Assembly: GCA_036245525.1 (NCBI GenBank) | Contig: BTPG01000005.1 | Span: 180,944,623 to 181,008,622 of the forward strand | DNA: 64,000 nucleotides | Origin: Semisulcospira habei | Lineage: Eukaryota; Mollusca; Gastropoda; Semisulcospiridae | Direction: 5' to 3' | In this document: positions 21,638 to 32,231 of the stretch, one piece after another | Position numbering within the stretch: the stretch's first letter is position 1 | Layout of the letters: each line of letters begins with the position of its first letter | Made by a program: the position numbers and the translations under genes | The notes under the pieces: model-generated | Told to the model about the DNA's origin: nothing | Database searches by the model: none | What the model saw: the letters and a program-made list of their open reading frames with translations, nothing else

Positions 21638-22200
21638 GTTATTGGTCGCAAGGGTTTGCTACACGGACCCTTGTAGGCCTGAGGGAGGTTAAAGAAACCT
21701 TTGTATCCCGAAGGCCTTAGGGGTACAATGGTTCCTTTGACCTCCCGAAGGCCTACAAGGGTCCGTGCAGCAAACCCCTGCTACCTTTCCACAAACAGTG
21801 AAGCAGCAGGTCTGACCAGGACACCAGCCCTAAGAAAATTGGTTTTTGTCTCTATTTTTAGTCTTACTGTAAATAAATTTTAACTTTTCTTGATTTTAAA
21901 CTTCTAATGAAATATATTTTTAATGGTGGTCCTGAAATTTAACATTGATTTTAATTGGAAGTAAAGTAATACTCTGTTTTGTACATAGTGGACCAATGTC
22001 GTGGGTGAGAGGCTAAGTTAAGTTGAATTAAATTAAATCAAATTAAATTAACTTGCGCTCCTTTTTTAACCCTAGTTAAACATATCTGACCATGTTGTGT
22101 TATTGTCGGCTAAAGCTTTGTTAGCTAGTCCCCGATCACTTATGTGCCAGTGGGACATAAAAATGGAACGAACGAACGAACGAACCCCTGCTACCAATAA
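21638..22200. repeat. Family K palindrome split by a retro-insertion
   Basis: The left arm AGTTATTGGTCGCAAGGG starts at 21640 and the last right-arm bases AACCCCTGCTACC occur twice (21773-21785, 22183-22195) around the insertion at 21786-22182. ATAACGTATTTGTTTTC follows, as after the intact copy at 21347. Confidence 0.75.
21786..22182 (+). mobile_element. Retro-insertion with (AACG)n tail and 13-bp TSD
   Basis: The 397-bp segment ends in GTGGGACATAAAAATGG-like sequence plus (AACG)n and is flanked by AACCCCTGCTACC on both sides. The empty site is seen in the related palindrome at 21330. The body is AT-rich, probably the 3' untranslated end of a non-LTR element. No coding block is recognised. 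Confidence 0.8.
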
Positions 22201-22726
22201 CGTATTTGTTTTCATTCCTCCAATGTTTTCGTAAACTTTGAGAAATCAAGAATAAATCTACCAGGTCACGGTATACATTTAAATTGGGAAGGTCAGGCAG
22301 TAAGAGGCTCCGTGTTTTTAAAAATAATTTTTGCCTTGTTTGAAAATTTGCAGTTGGGCTGACTGTTGGAATTTGCTGGAAATTTGTGGTTAGCTGAGAG
22401 GAGACATGTTTGGTGCTTTGATTCATACCATCCTGAGCTTATCCAGTGGACATTTGTGGGCCTATGTTGAGTTGCCTTTGACGTAGTGATTTGAGGGGCA
22501 CGCTGATTTCAGCTGTGCTTGGGTGTGGGGTTGGTAAGGAACCAGTTTCATAGCAAAGAAATGAGACGGGTCATGTGCTGGTTTTTTTGGTATTTTGTGC
22601 ATGGCAAATGTGCAGCTGGTGGGCAGTAGTGTTTTTTAGGGAATTGAACAATTAGGGGATGACTGGGACTGACTAAGGCTAAGAGACTGGACAGTACGGA
22701 AACACCACTGTGGTCCGTGGCCTCCA
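22201..22726. other. No gene recognised
   Basis: Begins with sequence matching that after 21347 (CGTATTTGTTTTCATTCCTC). The 96-codon minus frame has no recognised domain. Confidence 0.45.
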
Positions 22727-22963
22727 ACCTGGATCACGCCAGACATGACTGACGACAAAGACATATACATTGATACATAATAGAATTATGACGTAATTTA
22801 AAATCTTTAATGACGTTGCCGTCTCCAGTAGTGTGCCTGTTGTTTCGAACAACACTAAGTAATTTTGTACTTTAGACCGTTTTGATGATCTTTTATAGAA
22901 AAAAATGGCATCCAAGACGCGTCAGAAAGAGGGCTACAAAAAGTCGGTCATTTGTCGCTACAA
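22727..22963. repeat. Duplicated segment, copy 2
   Basis: It matches 21399-21637, e.g. TAGTGTGCCTGTTGTTTCGA and GGGCTACAAAAAGTCGGTCA. Confidence 0.8.
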
Positions 22964-23092
22964 GGGTTTTTGTATCCCAGTCACATGGTACGGTTTGCGC
23001 TAAAGGTATAGGTCGTGTGACGCAGGGATGAAAACATGGGTTTTTGTAGCTAGGTCATATGGTACAGTTTACGTCGTGTGACGTAGGGATAA
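22964..23092. repeat. Degenerate two-copy tandem repeat
   Basis: GGGTTTTTGTATCCCAGTCA, then CGTGTGACGCAGGGATGAAA; and GGGTTTTTGTAGCTAGGTCA, then CGTGTGACGTAGGGATAAAA. Confidence 0.6.
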
Positions 23093-23465
23093 AACAAAAA
23101 GTATTGTTATATCCGATTTCTGTGTTATCCGACCTTGTTAAAAGCAAAGTACATTGACCGTACAGTGTATTCCATCATTTCTATCTGTTACGTAGATCTA
23201 CACTGCGCAAAATCTTCCGTCAAACATAAATATGGTTAAGGTCGGCTTGCCAAGCCGTATCACGATAATTAGCAAACCATCCCATCACTTCACTTGTTGA
23301 ACTCTTCAACGTGTAAGTCATTAGCAAAAAACCCACCAAAAAATCCAATCAAAAACAGAGAGGGGAAGATAATCTGCGAAGATCTAAGCAAATAGAGCCT
23401 ACTTACCTCTCGTGGCATGTTCAGGTAAATATGCGGCATGTGTGATGATATGCAGTGAGCTAAAG
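23093..23465. other. No gene recognised
   Basis: AT-rich unique-looking sequence. Confidence 0.4.
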
Positions 23466-23548
23466 TCCTTCGGGCCGACGTCGGCCTTAGCTGGCACGCG
23501 CACTGACGTGCGCGTGCCAGCTAAGGCCGGCGTCGGTCTGACGACATT
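23466..23548. repeat. Family E palindrome
   Basis: GTCCTTCGGGCCGACGTCGG, then CTTAGCTGGCACGCGCAC and its complement GTGCGCGTGCCAGCTAAG. This is one of the best preserved copies. Confidence 0.88.
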
Positions 23549-23646
23549 TTCCTCTCTACTTACACGTCTACGTATGTTTCAGTAAGGAGTAAGTTTTTTT
23601 TTTTTTTATTTCTCACAAAGAGAAGTACAGTCCGCCTTGCTGGTTT

Positions 23647-23692
23647 TTAACTCATTCGAGGCGAGCAGCATCCGGATACGCGAATGAGTCAA
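23647..23692. mobile_element. Family C MITE, internally deleted
   Basis: TTAACTCATTCGAGGCGAG joins almost directly to ATACGCGAATGAGTCAA. Only the ends remain (46 bp). Confidence 0.75.
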
Positions 23693-23905
23693 AAGAGACG
23701 GTCTATTATTAATGCGTGCGTAGTCCTGATCAGTCATTTAAATCCTATCCGTCAGCGCCAAAGCATAGCGCCGCCTGCTCTGCGGCTAAACCCAAGGTAT
23801 ACCTTTGACAGACCCGACCCTTTAAGACACAAGAAACAAGCAATTACAGGATAATTCTCAATAAAATGCATGCACGTATATATATCGTAATATTATAGAT
23901 ATATT

Positions 23906-24006
<101 letters not shown>

Positions 24007-24058
24007 GATATTACGAACCATCCTTATGCTTTCCGATGTTTTAGTCAGGGGAGTGTCA

Positions 24059-24083
24059 CGTGTGTGTGTGTGTGTGTGTGTGT
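24059..24083. repeat. (TG)n microsatellite
   Basis: Twelve TG units. Confidence 0.95.
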
Positions 24084-24204
24084 GGAAGGGGAGGGGGATT
24101 AGCGAAGATAAACTTGGACCCGAGGGTTTATTCACAGAGATTATCAGTACAATGTGATGTAAGCAAGTAATAGCAATGAACTTGGTTAACTCATTGGAGG
24201 CGCG

Positions 24205-24205
<1 letters not shown>

Positions 24206-24251
<46 letters not shown>

Positions 24252-24271
24252 ATCACACAGACACACACACA

Positions 24272-24328
<57 letters not shown>
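24206..24328. repeat. (CA)n microsatellite cutting a family C end
   Basis: TTAACTCATTGGAGGCGCG at 24185-24203 is a family-C left end. The CA run follows instead of the remainder of the element. Confidence 0.9.
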
Positions 24329-24330
<2 letters not shown>

Positions 24331-24527
24331 GAATGAAGCACGTCTTGACGTTAAACGTGGTGCTAATACATGACGCTAGTAGACATTAAATCATAAACCC
24401 CGCTGAAGAGCCAACCACATACCTTGTTGTTAATCAAACCCAAATCGTGTTGTAACTGTCTTTTCTAAGCGTGTTTCTTTTTTCTTTTTTGTTGGGGTTT
24501 CCTTCTACGGCCAAGCAAAGAGATAAC

Positions 24528-24732
24528 TTAACCCCTTCACTGCCAGTGGACGCAGATTATATTTCTACAATCTTCGTCATTGCAACGCCTCAACCGTCAC
24601 AGAAACTGAGCATGGTGTCAGCAAGAGGCATAGATCCTCATGAGCCCCCGCAAATGCGGGGGCTCATGAGGATCTATGTCTCTTGCAGCTGGGTGGTGTT
24701 TAAATTTTTGTTCTCGGCAGTTAAGTGGGTAA
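24528..24732 (-). mobile_element. Family A MITE, nearly complete
   Basis: TTAACCCCTTCACTGCCAG begins the element; CTCGGCAGTTAAGTGGGTAA is its decayed other end. The 66-nt hairpin at 24621-24686 is almost perfect. The longer ATTATATTTCTACAATCTTC flank on the left shows that it is reversed relative to the copy at 51093. Confidence 0.85.
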
Positions 24733-24852
24733 TAATCGGCACCCAAAGTCCCAAAACGATCGCATCACCGCGATGTACCACTTTGGGATCCGGCACATCA
24801 GTCCACACCTCTTAGAATAAAGTTAAGCACGCAGGTGACCTTAGAACGACAT

Positions 24853-24917
24853 TGTGCGCTGGTCTGTGATTTTAAACCTTACGGTCGTAAGGTCCAAAAT
24901 CACAGGCCAGCACACAT
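24853..24917. repeat. Family F palindrome
   Basis: TGTGCGCTGGTCTGTGATTT and AAATCACAGGCCAGCACACA flank a short ACCTTACGGTCGTAAGGT core. Confidence 0.85.
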
Positions 24918-25555
24918 TGTCTGCATAGGCCACTTAAGTAAAGCCTCAATTACGTCTGGCAGTCTCTCTTGCTGATTCGTTTCACACAACGAAAAAAGAA
25001 AAAAAAAAAAAGATTCTTTTTATTACTGCAATAGGATTGATTGAGTATCCCAGTACGAACTCTGTATCCGTAATTGACGTAAATACTCGAAATAGACCTA
25101 GCGCGTACGTCTGGTAAATTGATATTACACGCTCAATCCGTAACCCGGCTCGTTTTGCGAGACAATATACTGCAGTCGACTGCAGCCAAACAATACAGTT
25201 CTCGCGTATGACATTTGTGAACAATGAAAATGTCATGTTTCAGTTTCATGGTAACACCGCGGAATACACACAATGACGTATAATACGTCAAATACAGTGA
25301 GCTTTAAACACAACGAAATGCCAGCGGAGACAATTTTCACTACATTCTTTAATACCCTAAGTGTGTTATAAGCGAAATATGATAATTTGCACACGCAGGA
25401 TAAGTGCAGTTCGAACCTGCGAAAAATATTTTTTTTAAATTCGAATTTTCTTATTTTCTACATTGTTAAACGCCAATTCGACTAGTACTGTGAACGAACG
25501 GTACAGCAGAGTTGAAAAAAAAAAAAAAAAAAAAAAAAAACAACCAAACACTGAC
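24918..25555. other. No gene recognised
   Basis: AT-rich with poly-A tracts near 25000 and 25520. Confidence 0.4.
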
Positions 25556-25772
25556 GACTCGTTCAGTAGTGCCGAGAAAGTTTGAACACCACACAAATGC
25601 AGGAGGCATAGATCCTCATGAGCCCCCGCAGTTGCGGGGGCTCATGAGGATCTGTGCCTCTTGCTGACGGCACTTTGAATCCATGTTCATGAAACGTCTA
25701 GTGTTTTTAGGTCTTGGATTAACGAAGACTGCAGAAAACACGGTCGGCGTCAGCGGGCAGTGAACGGGTTAA
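25556..25772 (+). mobile_element. Family A MITE
   Basis: The left end is decayed (GTTCAGTAGTGCCGAGAAAG); the right end is GGGCAGTGAACGGGTTAA. The hairpin at 25599-25664 has CCCCCGCAGTTGCGGGGG. Confidence 0.85.
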
Positions 25773-25856
25773 AACAACATTAAACTTTAACCCGGAGCGG
25801 TATCGTAAGTAGCAGTCGAGGGGTTAAGTCGAAACATCTCACGAGATAATACGTTG

Positions 25857-25977
25857 TCCGTTGTTATCTTACGCCCAGCAGGGTGCTGAGGACATCAGAT
25901 CGTTTTCGAGATGTCCGTTTGTTATCTTACGCCCAGCAGGGTGCTGAGGACATCAGATCATTTTCGAGATGTCCGTT
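25857..25977. repeat. 58-bp direct tandem duplication
   Basis: TTATCTTACGCCCAGCAGGG through TTTTCGAGATGTCCGTT occurs twice with almost no change. Confidence 0.9.
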
Positions 25978-25990
25978 TCGTGATTAGAGG

Positions 25991-26200
25991 TTAACCCCTT
26001 CGCTGCCCGAGAAAAAGTGAGCAGGACCCAATGCAAGGGACATAGATCCTCATGAGCTTCCTCCCCTCCCCGCCCCAAAGTCGCGGGGGATCACGAGGAT
26101 GTATGATCAGCTTGTGTCGATGTTGCTCGGACGGTTGTGACTTTCCGTTGTTGACCAAAGATTTCTCAAAACACGAGCCCACAGGCAGTGAATGGGTTAA
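25991..26200 (+). mobile_element. Family A MITE, TTAA-bounded
   Basis: The ends are TTAACCCCTTCGCTGCCCG and CAGGCAGTGAATGGGTTAA. The hairpin (26033-26114) has an enlarged C-rich loop CTTCCTCCCCTCCCCGCCCC and an eroded right arm. Confidence 0.85.
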
Positions 26201-26214
26201 CGAGAAGCACAGTT

Positions 26215-26330
26215 TTAACCCTTTCACTGCTGAGAAAAAAGTAAACACCACCTAAAGTGCAAGAGGTACAGATCCTCATGAGCCCCCGCGTTGCGGGGGC
26301 TCATGAGGATCTTTACCCCTTGCTGAAACC
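26215..26330 (+). mobile_element. Family A MITE, right end lost
   Basis: TTAACCCTTTCACTGCTGAG, then the hairpin at 26259-26323 with CCCCCGCGTTGCGGGGG. It starts only 14 bp after the previous element ends. Confidence 0.85.
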
Positions 26331-26707
26331 TACTTTGTATTGACGTTCGTTTGACGGCCTCGTCTGAAGTCAGGCCATCGGTTGACTGCAAAGCACTCTA
26401 ACGTAATTGTTTGACACAAAACGCGCGCTGCGATAATCAAACGCTTCTTGCCTGATAGCAGCCCCGCAGCTGCGGGACACAATCTTCAGGGATTTGCCAA
26501 ATATGATTGACTGGAGTACTTCCTTATACAAGGGTTAACGCTGTATCTTTCGGCAAACAAGACGCGTGCGTGGGTTCTTTCCCCTGTCAAATTTTAAAGT
26601 GGTACTCAACTGCTGACGCAAACGTTTAAAAAAGAGAGAGATAAAAAACTCCACGATTTCCTGCTTTCGAGGAGCAAATATAAAGATGATTGAATCAAAG
26701 CCTGTAA
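26331..26707. other. No gene recognised
   Basis: Contains degraded family-A flank and GCAGCCCCGCAGCTGCGGGA (26458-26477), a bare stem remnant. Confidence 0.4.
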
Positions 26708-26773
26708 GCAAGAGACATATATTCTCAATGGCCCCTGCAGCCGCAGGGGCTCATGAGAATATATGTCTCTTGT
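26708..26773. repeat. Family A hairpin
   Basis: AGACATATATTCTC and GAGAATATATGTCT are fully matched variants of both arms. Confidence 0.88.
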
Positions 26774-27383
26774 AGACGCAGTACGGGCTGGCTGAAGGAG
26801 CAAAAACCTTCAAACCCCGGTACTCCTAAAAATTGAAATCGGATGTGCAACCTAGATGCGATAAAGATGATATCCTTATGGCTTTATCTGGCGAACACTG
26901 CTGTCCATAGGATGTGCGTCTGCATTGCTCACACAAAGGAAGTGACTGAGTTCACACTGCAACTGCCATTTTTCGACAAGACGACACGAGGCCCAAGACC
27001 TGTAGCCCAAAATATTGATTTCCGTCGTCTGCTACAAAGGCCATTTCGCCATTGAATTGAATTATTAATGGCAGATTTGGAAAGGAGAATGTTGAAAAAT
27101 TAGAACATGCGGATAATTCCGCAGCGGGAAATAGGAAATTTAAATCTTGCACTAGAATTATCAGATTTGATGCGTCAAAAAATGTTTTTGCCTGAACTTT
27201 TTGTGTTCTGCAGTTTCGAGCATTCATCATTCCTTTGGCCTTTGCTTCTGCGAAAAGTGCTCGAGATCTTTCCAAATGTCCCTTTTTGCACTGAATTCAG
27301 CTTCCACCCCCCTTTAAAAGTCGGATGAGTAGACACGCTCAGGCCAGTTCGTCTTTGGGATGAGTATTGGAGTAAATGCGACC
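26774..27383. other. No gene recognised
   Basis: Overlapping frames on both strands (about 107 codons on minus) show no motif, so nothing is called. Confidence 0.4.
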
Positions 27384-27450
27384 GGCAAGATGAATAGATC
27401 CTAATGAGCCCCCGCATGCTGCGGGGCTCAGCAGGATCTATTCATCTTGC
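27384..27450. repeat. Family A hairpin with matched arm change
   Basis: GGCAAGATGAATAGATCC and GGATCTATTCATCTTGC both carry TGAAT/ATTCA where the consensus has GGCAT/ATGCC. Confidence 0.88.
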
Positions 27451-28123
27451 AGAATGACGAAACAGGTTTAGGTTTGTACTACAGAAGTTGCGGACTCCAG
27501 TGCGCGCCGCACATAATGAAAAGACGGCCCAGCCATCAGTTTTGCAAAGTCGTGTCATTTGAAGAGGTGGGATATGAGGAAGAAGGTAGGGGGGGGGGAT
27601 GGTGGTGGAGGGGGGGGGGGAGAGTACCATCTCGGATTCACGATGATTTATTTTGCGAAACACGAATGCAAAACACACAACAAAAATCACGTTTCACGAA
27701 TCACGAGAACCGAAAAGAAATAATCACGCATCACAAATTTATCGCATCCCCTCCCCACCCCCCACCCCCCTCCTCTTTCTTGGAAACAACTCGTACCTAA
27801 TTTATTGGCAGTGGTATATACCCACTGAGTGAAATAGCACCCAAGGCAAATAAAATTTCATGGAATTCTCTGACGTCACAAGAGGACAATAGGTCGCACG
27901 CACGTAATCCAAATGTACTGCTCTCAGGGGGAATACACTGTTTATTTGACTTCTTCAAACTGGCCATTAAGGCCGCGCTAGCAGACAACGACAGAAAGTT
28001 CTAGAATTTTATTGCTATAGTTCTGCGTTCCACGTTGAAACACTCCAGACTACATGTGGCCGAGAAACACAGATACAAGGAAATCGATATGATCTTGTGC
28101 TATCTAGTGGCTGAAAACCCATC
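27451..28123. other. No gene recognised
   Basis: Contains poly-G stretches at 27590-27621 and C-rich 27749-27772 and no gene signal. Confidence 0.4.
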
Positions 28124-28165
28124 TTAACCCCTTCCCTGCCAGTAGTCGCAGACTGAATTTATTAA
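28124..28165 (-). mobile_element. Family A left fragment abutting family B
   Basis: TTAACCCCTTCCCTGCCAG, then CGCAGACTGAATTTATTAA, is the reversed family-A end. The family-B element begins at the TTAA at 28162. Confidence 0.6.
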
Positions 28166-28375
28166 TCCATTGAGCCCTGACGCACTACAGCAGGAGATGG
28201 GTCGACCATGATAATTCAAGGCCAGTGCCAGATTAGCTTGGCGCCTGTCGGCGCAGAGCTAATCTGGCACTGCCCTTGAATTATCATGGTCGATCCATGT
28301 CCTGCAACAGGTGCATAGTCGTTAGATGACGCCGCCAAAAGTTGTGAAATACGTGCGTCGGGCTGAATGAGTTAA
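28162..28375 (+). mobile_element. Family B MITE, TTAA-bounded
   Basis: TTAATCCATTGAGCCCTGAC and GGGCTGAATGAGTTAA are the ends. The arms are GTGCCAGATTAGCTTGGCGC and AGAGCTAATCTGGCACTGCC. Confidence 0.9.
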
Positions 28376-28445
28376 TCTTTGTTAATATAACGCCAAAGAA
28401 CTTCAGCGCTCATACTCTCAAAGGATTCTCATGAGCTGTCCATTT

Positions 28446-28665
28446 AACTCATTACATCCTGAGAATAAATTGACTGGTATCTTTTTCTCTTTTTTTAATT
28501 TTATTTATTGATATCATTTAAAGTCTGCGTCACAGTTTTCGAGACAGATCGACCATGATAGTTCAAGGGTTGTGTCAGACTAGCTTGGCGCCTACAGGCG
28601 CCAAGCTATTCTGACACCACCCTTGAACTATCACGGTCGATCCACATTCTGTCGTAGTGTGTCAG
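28446..28665. mobile_element. Family B2 element, degenerate ends
   Basis: The left end is TTAACTCATTACATCCTGAG. The hairpin GACCATGATAGTTCAAGGG to CCCTTGAACTATCACGGTC has the centre TTGGCGCCTACAGGCGCCAA. Confidence 0.8.
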
Positions 28666-28857
28666 GGCGATACTAAGGGGTGTACTTTGCTGTACTTTGC
28701 CATAGACTGACTGACAAAGACGTAGTCGCGAACAGGGTTCATTCTGAAAATTTACGCACATGGGTCATTGGCCCGCAGAGTACAAATCCAATGGGTCAGT
28801 TCTCAAACGGTATGGGCCCAACGTTTGTGAGCACCTTCCCAGCAACTGCAAAGACGA

Positions 28858-29300
28858 GGGGGGGGGGGGGGGGGGCAGTGTGTGAACATTTTGTTTGTCA
28901 CCAACTGCCGAAATATGAAAAAGCAGGAGGGGGGGGGGGGGCAGTGTGTGAACATTTTGTTTGTCACCAACTGCCGAAATATGAAAAAGCAGGGGGGGGG
29001 GGGGGGGGGGAGGCAGTGTGTGAACATTTTGTTTGTCACTAACTGCCGAAATATAAAAAAGCAGGGGGGGGGGGGGGGGGGCAGTGTGTGAACATTTTGT
29101 TTGTCACTAACTGCCGAAATATGAAAAAGCAGGGTGGGGGGGGGGGGGCAGTGTGTGAACACTTTGTTTGTCACCAACTGCCGAAATATGAAAAAGCAGG
29201 GGGGGGGGGGGGGGGGCGGGTCAGTGTGTGAACATTTTGTTTGTCACCAACTGCCGAAATATGAAAAATCGGGGGGGGGGGGGGGGGGGGGTTTGGGTGG
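28858..29300. repeat. Minisatellite with poly-G tracts, about 6 units
   Basis: Each unit is GTGTGAACATTTTGTTTGTC, then CCAACTGCCGAAATATGAAA, then AGCAG and 12-20 G. The repeated part is conserved and the G tract varies in length, so the unit is 65-75 bp. The collagen-like and Cys/Pro-rich frames are artefacts. Confidence 0.93.
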
Positions 29301-29883
29301 GCAGAAATATTGAGAAGCAGGAGCATGGGTTTTGGGGGGGGAGGTGGGGAAGGGAGGGGGTGGGAGAAAGAGAAAAAAGATAGTTGGGCCTTTAGCAACA
29401 CGTGAAAAGAAGGGCTCGTTGCCTACAGAAACCTATGGGTCATTGACCCCCGTAGTTCAAAATGTTATGGGTCATATTGGGGAATTACGCGCCAATGGCG
29501 CAGGACGCGCTCCAAAAATGAACCCTGGGCGAATGTACACAATCAAAAAAGAGAAGAAAAGAAATAACAGTTAGAACATATCAGTATACCTTATCTTGGG
29601 GCCTGCCGCACACTGCAACCCCTCCCCCCCCCCCCCTTTAAATAATCCATGGACATTATGAATGTGGGCTCGAGACGATCCAGAAAATGGCTTGAGACTA
29701 GGCACGATCTGATGGGATCAGTCTTGAGGTCTAGCAGACAACGCGCAGTGACCACTAGGAGCCGCTGTATTGAAAAACGATTTAACATTCTGACCCATTC
29801 GTCTGAGCAAAGACAATCAAACTTGACTCCTGTGGCCTGGTGATCGAGCAGCAACGTCGAGAAAACTTAGCCCCTCACTATGA
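29301..29883. other. No gene recognised
   Basis: G-rich at the start, a C tract near 29623-29636, otherwise unrecognised. Confidence 0.4.
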
Positions 29884-29952
29884 ACAAGGGGCATAGATTC
29901 TCATGAGCCCCTGCAACACGCTGGGGCTCATTATGAGGATCCATGCCTCTTG
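29884..29952. repeat. Family A hairpin
   Basis: CAAGGGGCATAGATTCTCAT pairs with TGAGGATCCATGCCTCTTG; the loop CAACACGCTG is unusual. Confidence 0.8.
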
Positions 29953-30005
29953 AAAAATGTATAATGAAGTGGCCGGCCGTCGGACCGGATTGAAGCATAG
30001 ACAAT

Positions 30006-30194
30006 TAACTCATTAACTCATTCAGCCCTGACACACCACAGCAAGACGTGGCTAGACCATGATAGTTCAAGGGTGTGGCAGAATAGCTTGGCGCCTTGAA
30101 CTATCATGGTCGATCTGTATCCTGAATTGTAATGCAGTTTTCAGAGGATAACTCCAAAATGTGGATATTTCGTACCTCGGGCACAATGAGTTAA
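30006..30194 (+). mobile_element. Family B2 MITE, part of right arm deleted
   Basis: TTAACTCATTAACTCATTCAG and CGGGCACAATGAGTTAA are the ends. GATAGTTCAAGGGTGTGGCA leads to a truncated right arm. Confidence 0.8.
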
Positions 30195-30337
30195 GCATGA
30201 CATTCCTTGTCAGTTTTGAAGGAGGCGCGAGGCCGGAGGGGTGGTGAAAACAGGGGGTGAGGTGGGGTGGGGGGGGGGAGGGGGGTTGGGGGCAGGGGGA
30301 GGGGTGATACAAGAATATTGCACCAGTCTCCATATCA

Positions 30338-30403
30338 GCAAGAAGCATTAATTCTCATGAGCTCCTGCTGACGGAGAGGCGCATGAGAATCTACGCCTTT
30401 TGC
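30338..30403. repeat. Family A hairpin, degenerate
   Basis: GCAAGAAGCATTAATTCTCA and ATGAGAATCTACGCCTTTTG flank an altered loop CTGACGGAGAGG. Confidence 0.75.
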
Positions 30404-30840
30404 AAACGTAAGTAGCCGGCTGAAGGACCGAGAGTGAGTCACGGTGTGGAAAAACCATGCAACTTTCTGGACGCTGTGTTTGAGAAGCAGAAACAAATTG
30501 TTCCAGTCACTGCAGAGACGAGGCTAAGCTATGTCTCTTATAGATGGAGGCAGCCGACCAAAGGCCCGGGCAGTTTATTGAAAAACGATCTGACAATGTG
30601 ACTCACAGCGGCCTGGACAGACACTGAATTGAGCAGACTGACTGATCACTAATTTCATTGCCGCAAATCGTGCAAGAGGCGGATACTCAATGGTCAAAAC
30701 TTAAGGGCCACCCCACTTTTTTTGGTGTCTTTGTTCAGTTGTCGTCGCAAGTACGCTAATAAAATACAAAATACAATGTTCTTTCAATCCAAATGGGCAG
30801 CGGCGGCAGAACATAGAAGGAAGACGCTGGATTGCAGTTA
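30404..30840. other. No gene recognised
   Basis: A half family-A arm GCAAGAGGCGGATACTC is at 30672-30688; nothing else is seen. Confidence 0.4.
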
Positions 30841-30923
30841 TCTTAACGCTTTCCATCCTGATACACTTTTGCATAATAAATTTAATTATGACAATGCAAG
30901 AGTGCAGCCAGAATAGCTTGGCG

Positions 30924-31247
30924 CCCATAGGGCTCGGGAAGCTGACGTCATCACGCCAGTCGTGGCGGCCATCTTGTGAGGATACGGACAAAGCGATCAT
31001 AGGGAAATCGCTGTTTTTGTAATGTCAGGAAAGTCCTGATGTGCTATAAGCAATAGCAGCAAGTCTTGCCATCTGTAGGAACCGCTCACCAGAATCTGTT
31101 TGTGTTTGTTTCCAAAGAGGAAGAAACATGAAGAAAAACGTGTTGAAACACTATTTCGCTACTATCTGATGACTATGGTATCCTCATAAGATGGCGGCTG
31201 ATGCGTCGACGTTGCTAGGCAACGCGGGGAACTTCCCGAGCCCTATA
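30924..31247. mobile_element. TIR element inserted in the loop of a family B hairpin
   Basis: AGGGCTCGGGAAGCTG and its inverse GAACTTCCCGAGCCCT are terminal repeats, with a second inverted pair GCCATCTTGTGAGGATAC/GTATCCTCATAAGATGGC inside. On the left lies the family-B arm CAGAATAGCTTGGCGCCC; on the right ATAGGCACTAGGCACC continues it. No coding capacity; class II non-autonomous element inferred. Confidence 0.65.
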
Positions 31248-31483
31248 GGCACTAGGCACCACTATCATGTGTGTTTGTCAGGCTTTCTGTTAACGGAAAA
31301 TTCTACGTATTTGACGGACACATTTTGACAGGGGACGGAAAAAAATTGAAGTCCGTCCGTCACCGGGAAGGAAAAATCTTGAGGAAAAAGAACTAATCCA
31401 TTAAGTGGGCGACGGACTGTAGTGCCCCTGGGACTGAAGTTTGGTCATTCTCTTTTTCCTGATGACAGACAGCAGAAAGCCTG

Positions 31484-31486
<3 letters not shown>

Positions 31487-31560
<74 letters not shown>
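31487..31560. repeat. (TG)n microsatellite
   Basis: About 37 GT units. Confidence 0.97.
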
Positions 31561-31562
<2 letters not shown>

Positions 31563-32052
31563 AATCTATCTTCTGCGAGTTAAACTGAGTTCATTTGCCA
31601 AGTTCAGAATGCTGCTTTCATCTCCGCACGTTACAATTATACAAACATCTGCATTGCACGTGACGCCCTCGGCAAATATACCCTATAATAAAATGAAAAC
31701 GAAAGAAATTATTGGTCAAAGTTTTGTGACGCATCTCTCTTATTGCGTCATAGTACACGTTCCCTCCTTTTTTTCTTTTTTTTAAAATAAATTTTCTGAT
31801 CGCAGTCTCCGGGACTAGACAGGTGTTTTCCTAGTTCGGAATGACTCTGTCGTCAAAACGGAGAAGGCAATCAAACGGCAGTAACTTCTGCACGATGCTG
31901 AGCAACGCAAAGGGCACAAATGTTACTGCATAATAATAGTCCCTCGTCTCAAAATCGATGCAACTCTGTGCATAACCCTTTTGCTTCAAGCGTCTAATTT
32001 GCTCGCAGTACTCATGCATGCTGACAAATGCTTTATTCACGAGACATTGGGC
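31561..32052. other. No gene recognised
   Basis: No recognised content. Confidence 0.4.
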
Positions 32053-32170
32053 GGTCATGACAGTTCAAGGGTAGTGCCCGATTAGATTGGCGCCTTCAAG
32101 GCGCCAAGCTAATAGGGCACTACCCTTAAACTGTTATATCATTCGTCGATCCATCTCCCACAGTTGGCTC
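32053..32170. mobile_element. Family B hairpin fragment
   Basis: GTTCAAGGGTAGTGCCCGAT and ATAGGGCACTACCCTTAAAC arms flank TTGGCGCCTTCAAGGCGCCAA. Note the matched CCCGAT/ATAGGGC change in the arms. TTAA ends are lost. Confidence 0.8.
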
Positions 32171-32231
32171 TGGAAATGAAAGCGATCTGCGAACTTCATT
32201 TTGATGCTGTAACTGAAGCTAAAAAAAAAGT

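Noticed and set aside
24621..24686. Rho-independent terminator or bacterial attenuator
   Set aside because: The hairpin resembles one in outline but is repeated dozens of times in a eukaryotic setting without T-runs or adjacent genes.
26952..27275. 107-codon minus frame as a host exon
   Set aside because: Similar-length frames overlap on the other strand; there is no recognisable domain.
28803..29177. Collagen-like or Cys/Pro-rich protein
   Set aside because: It is the poly-G minisatellite; frames are open on both strands and shift with G-tract length.
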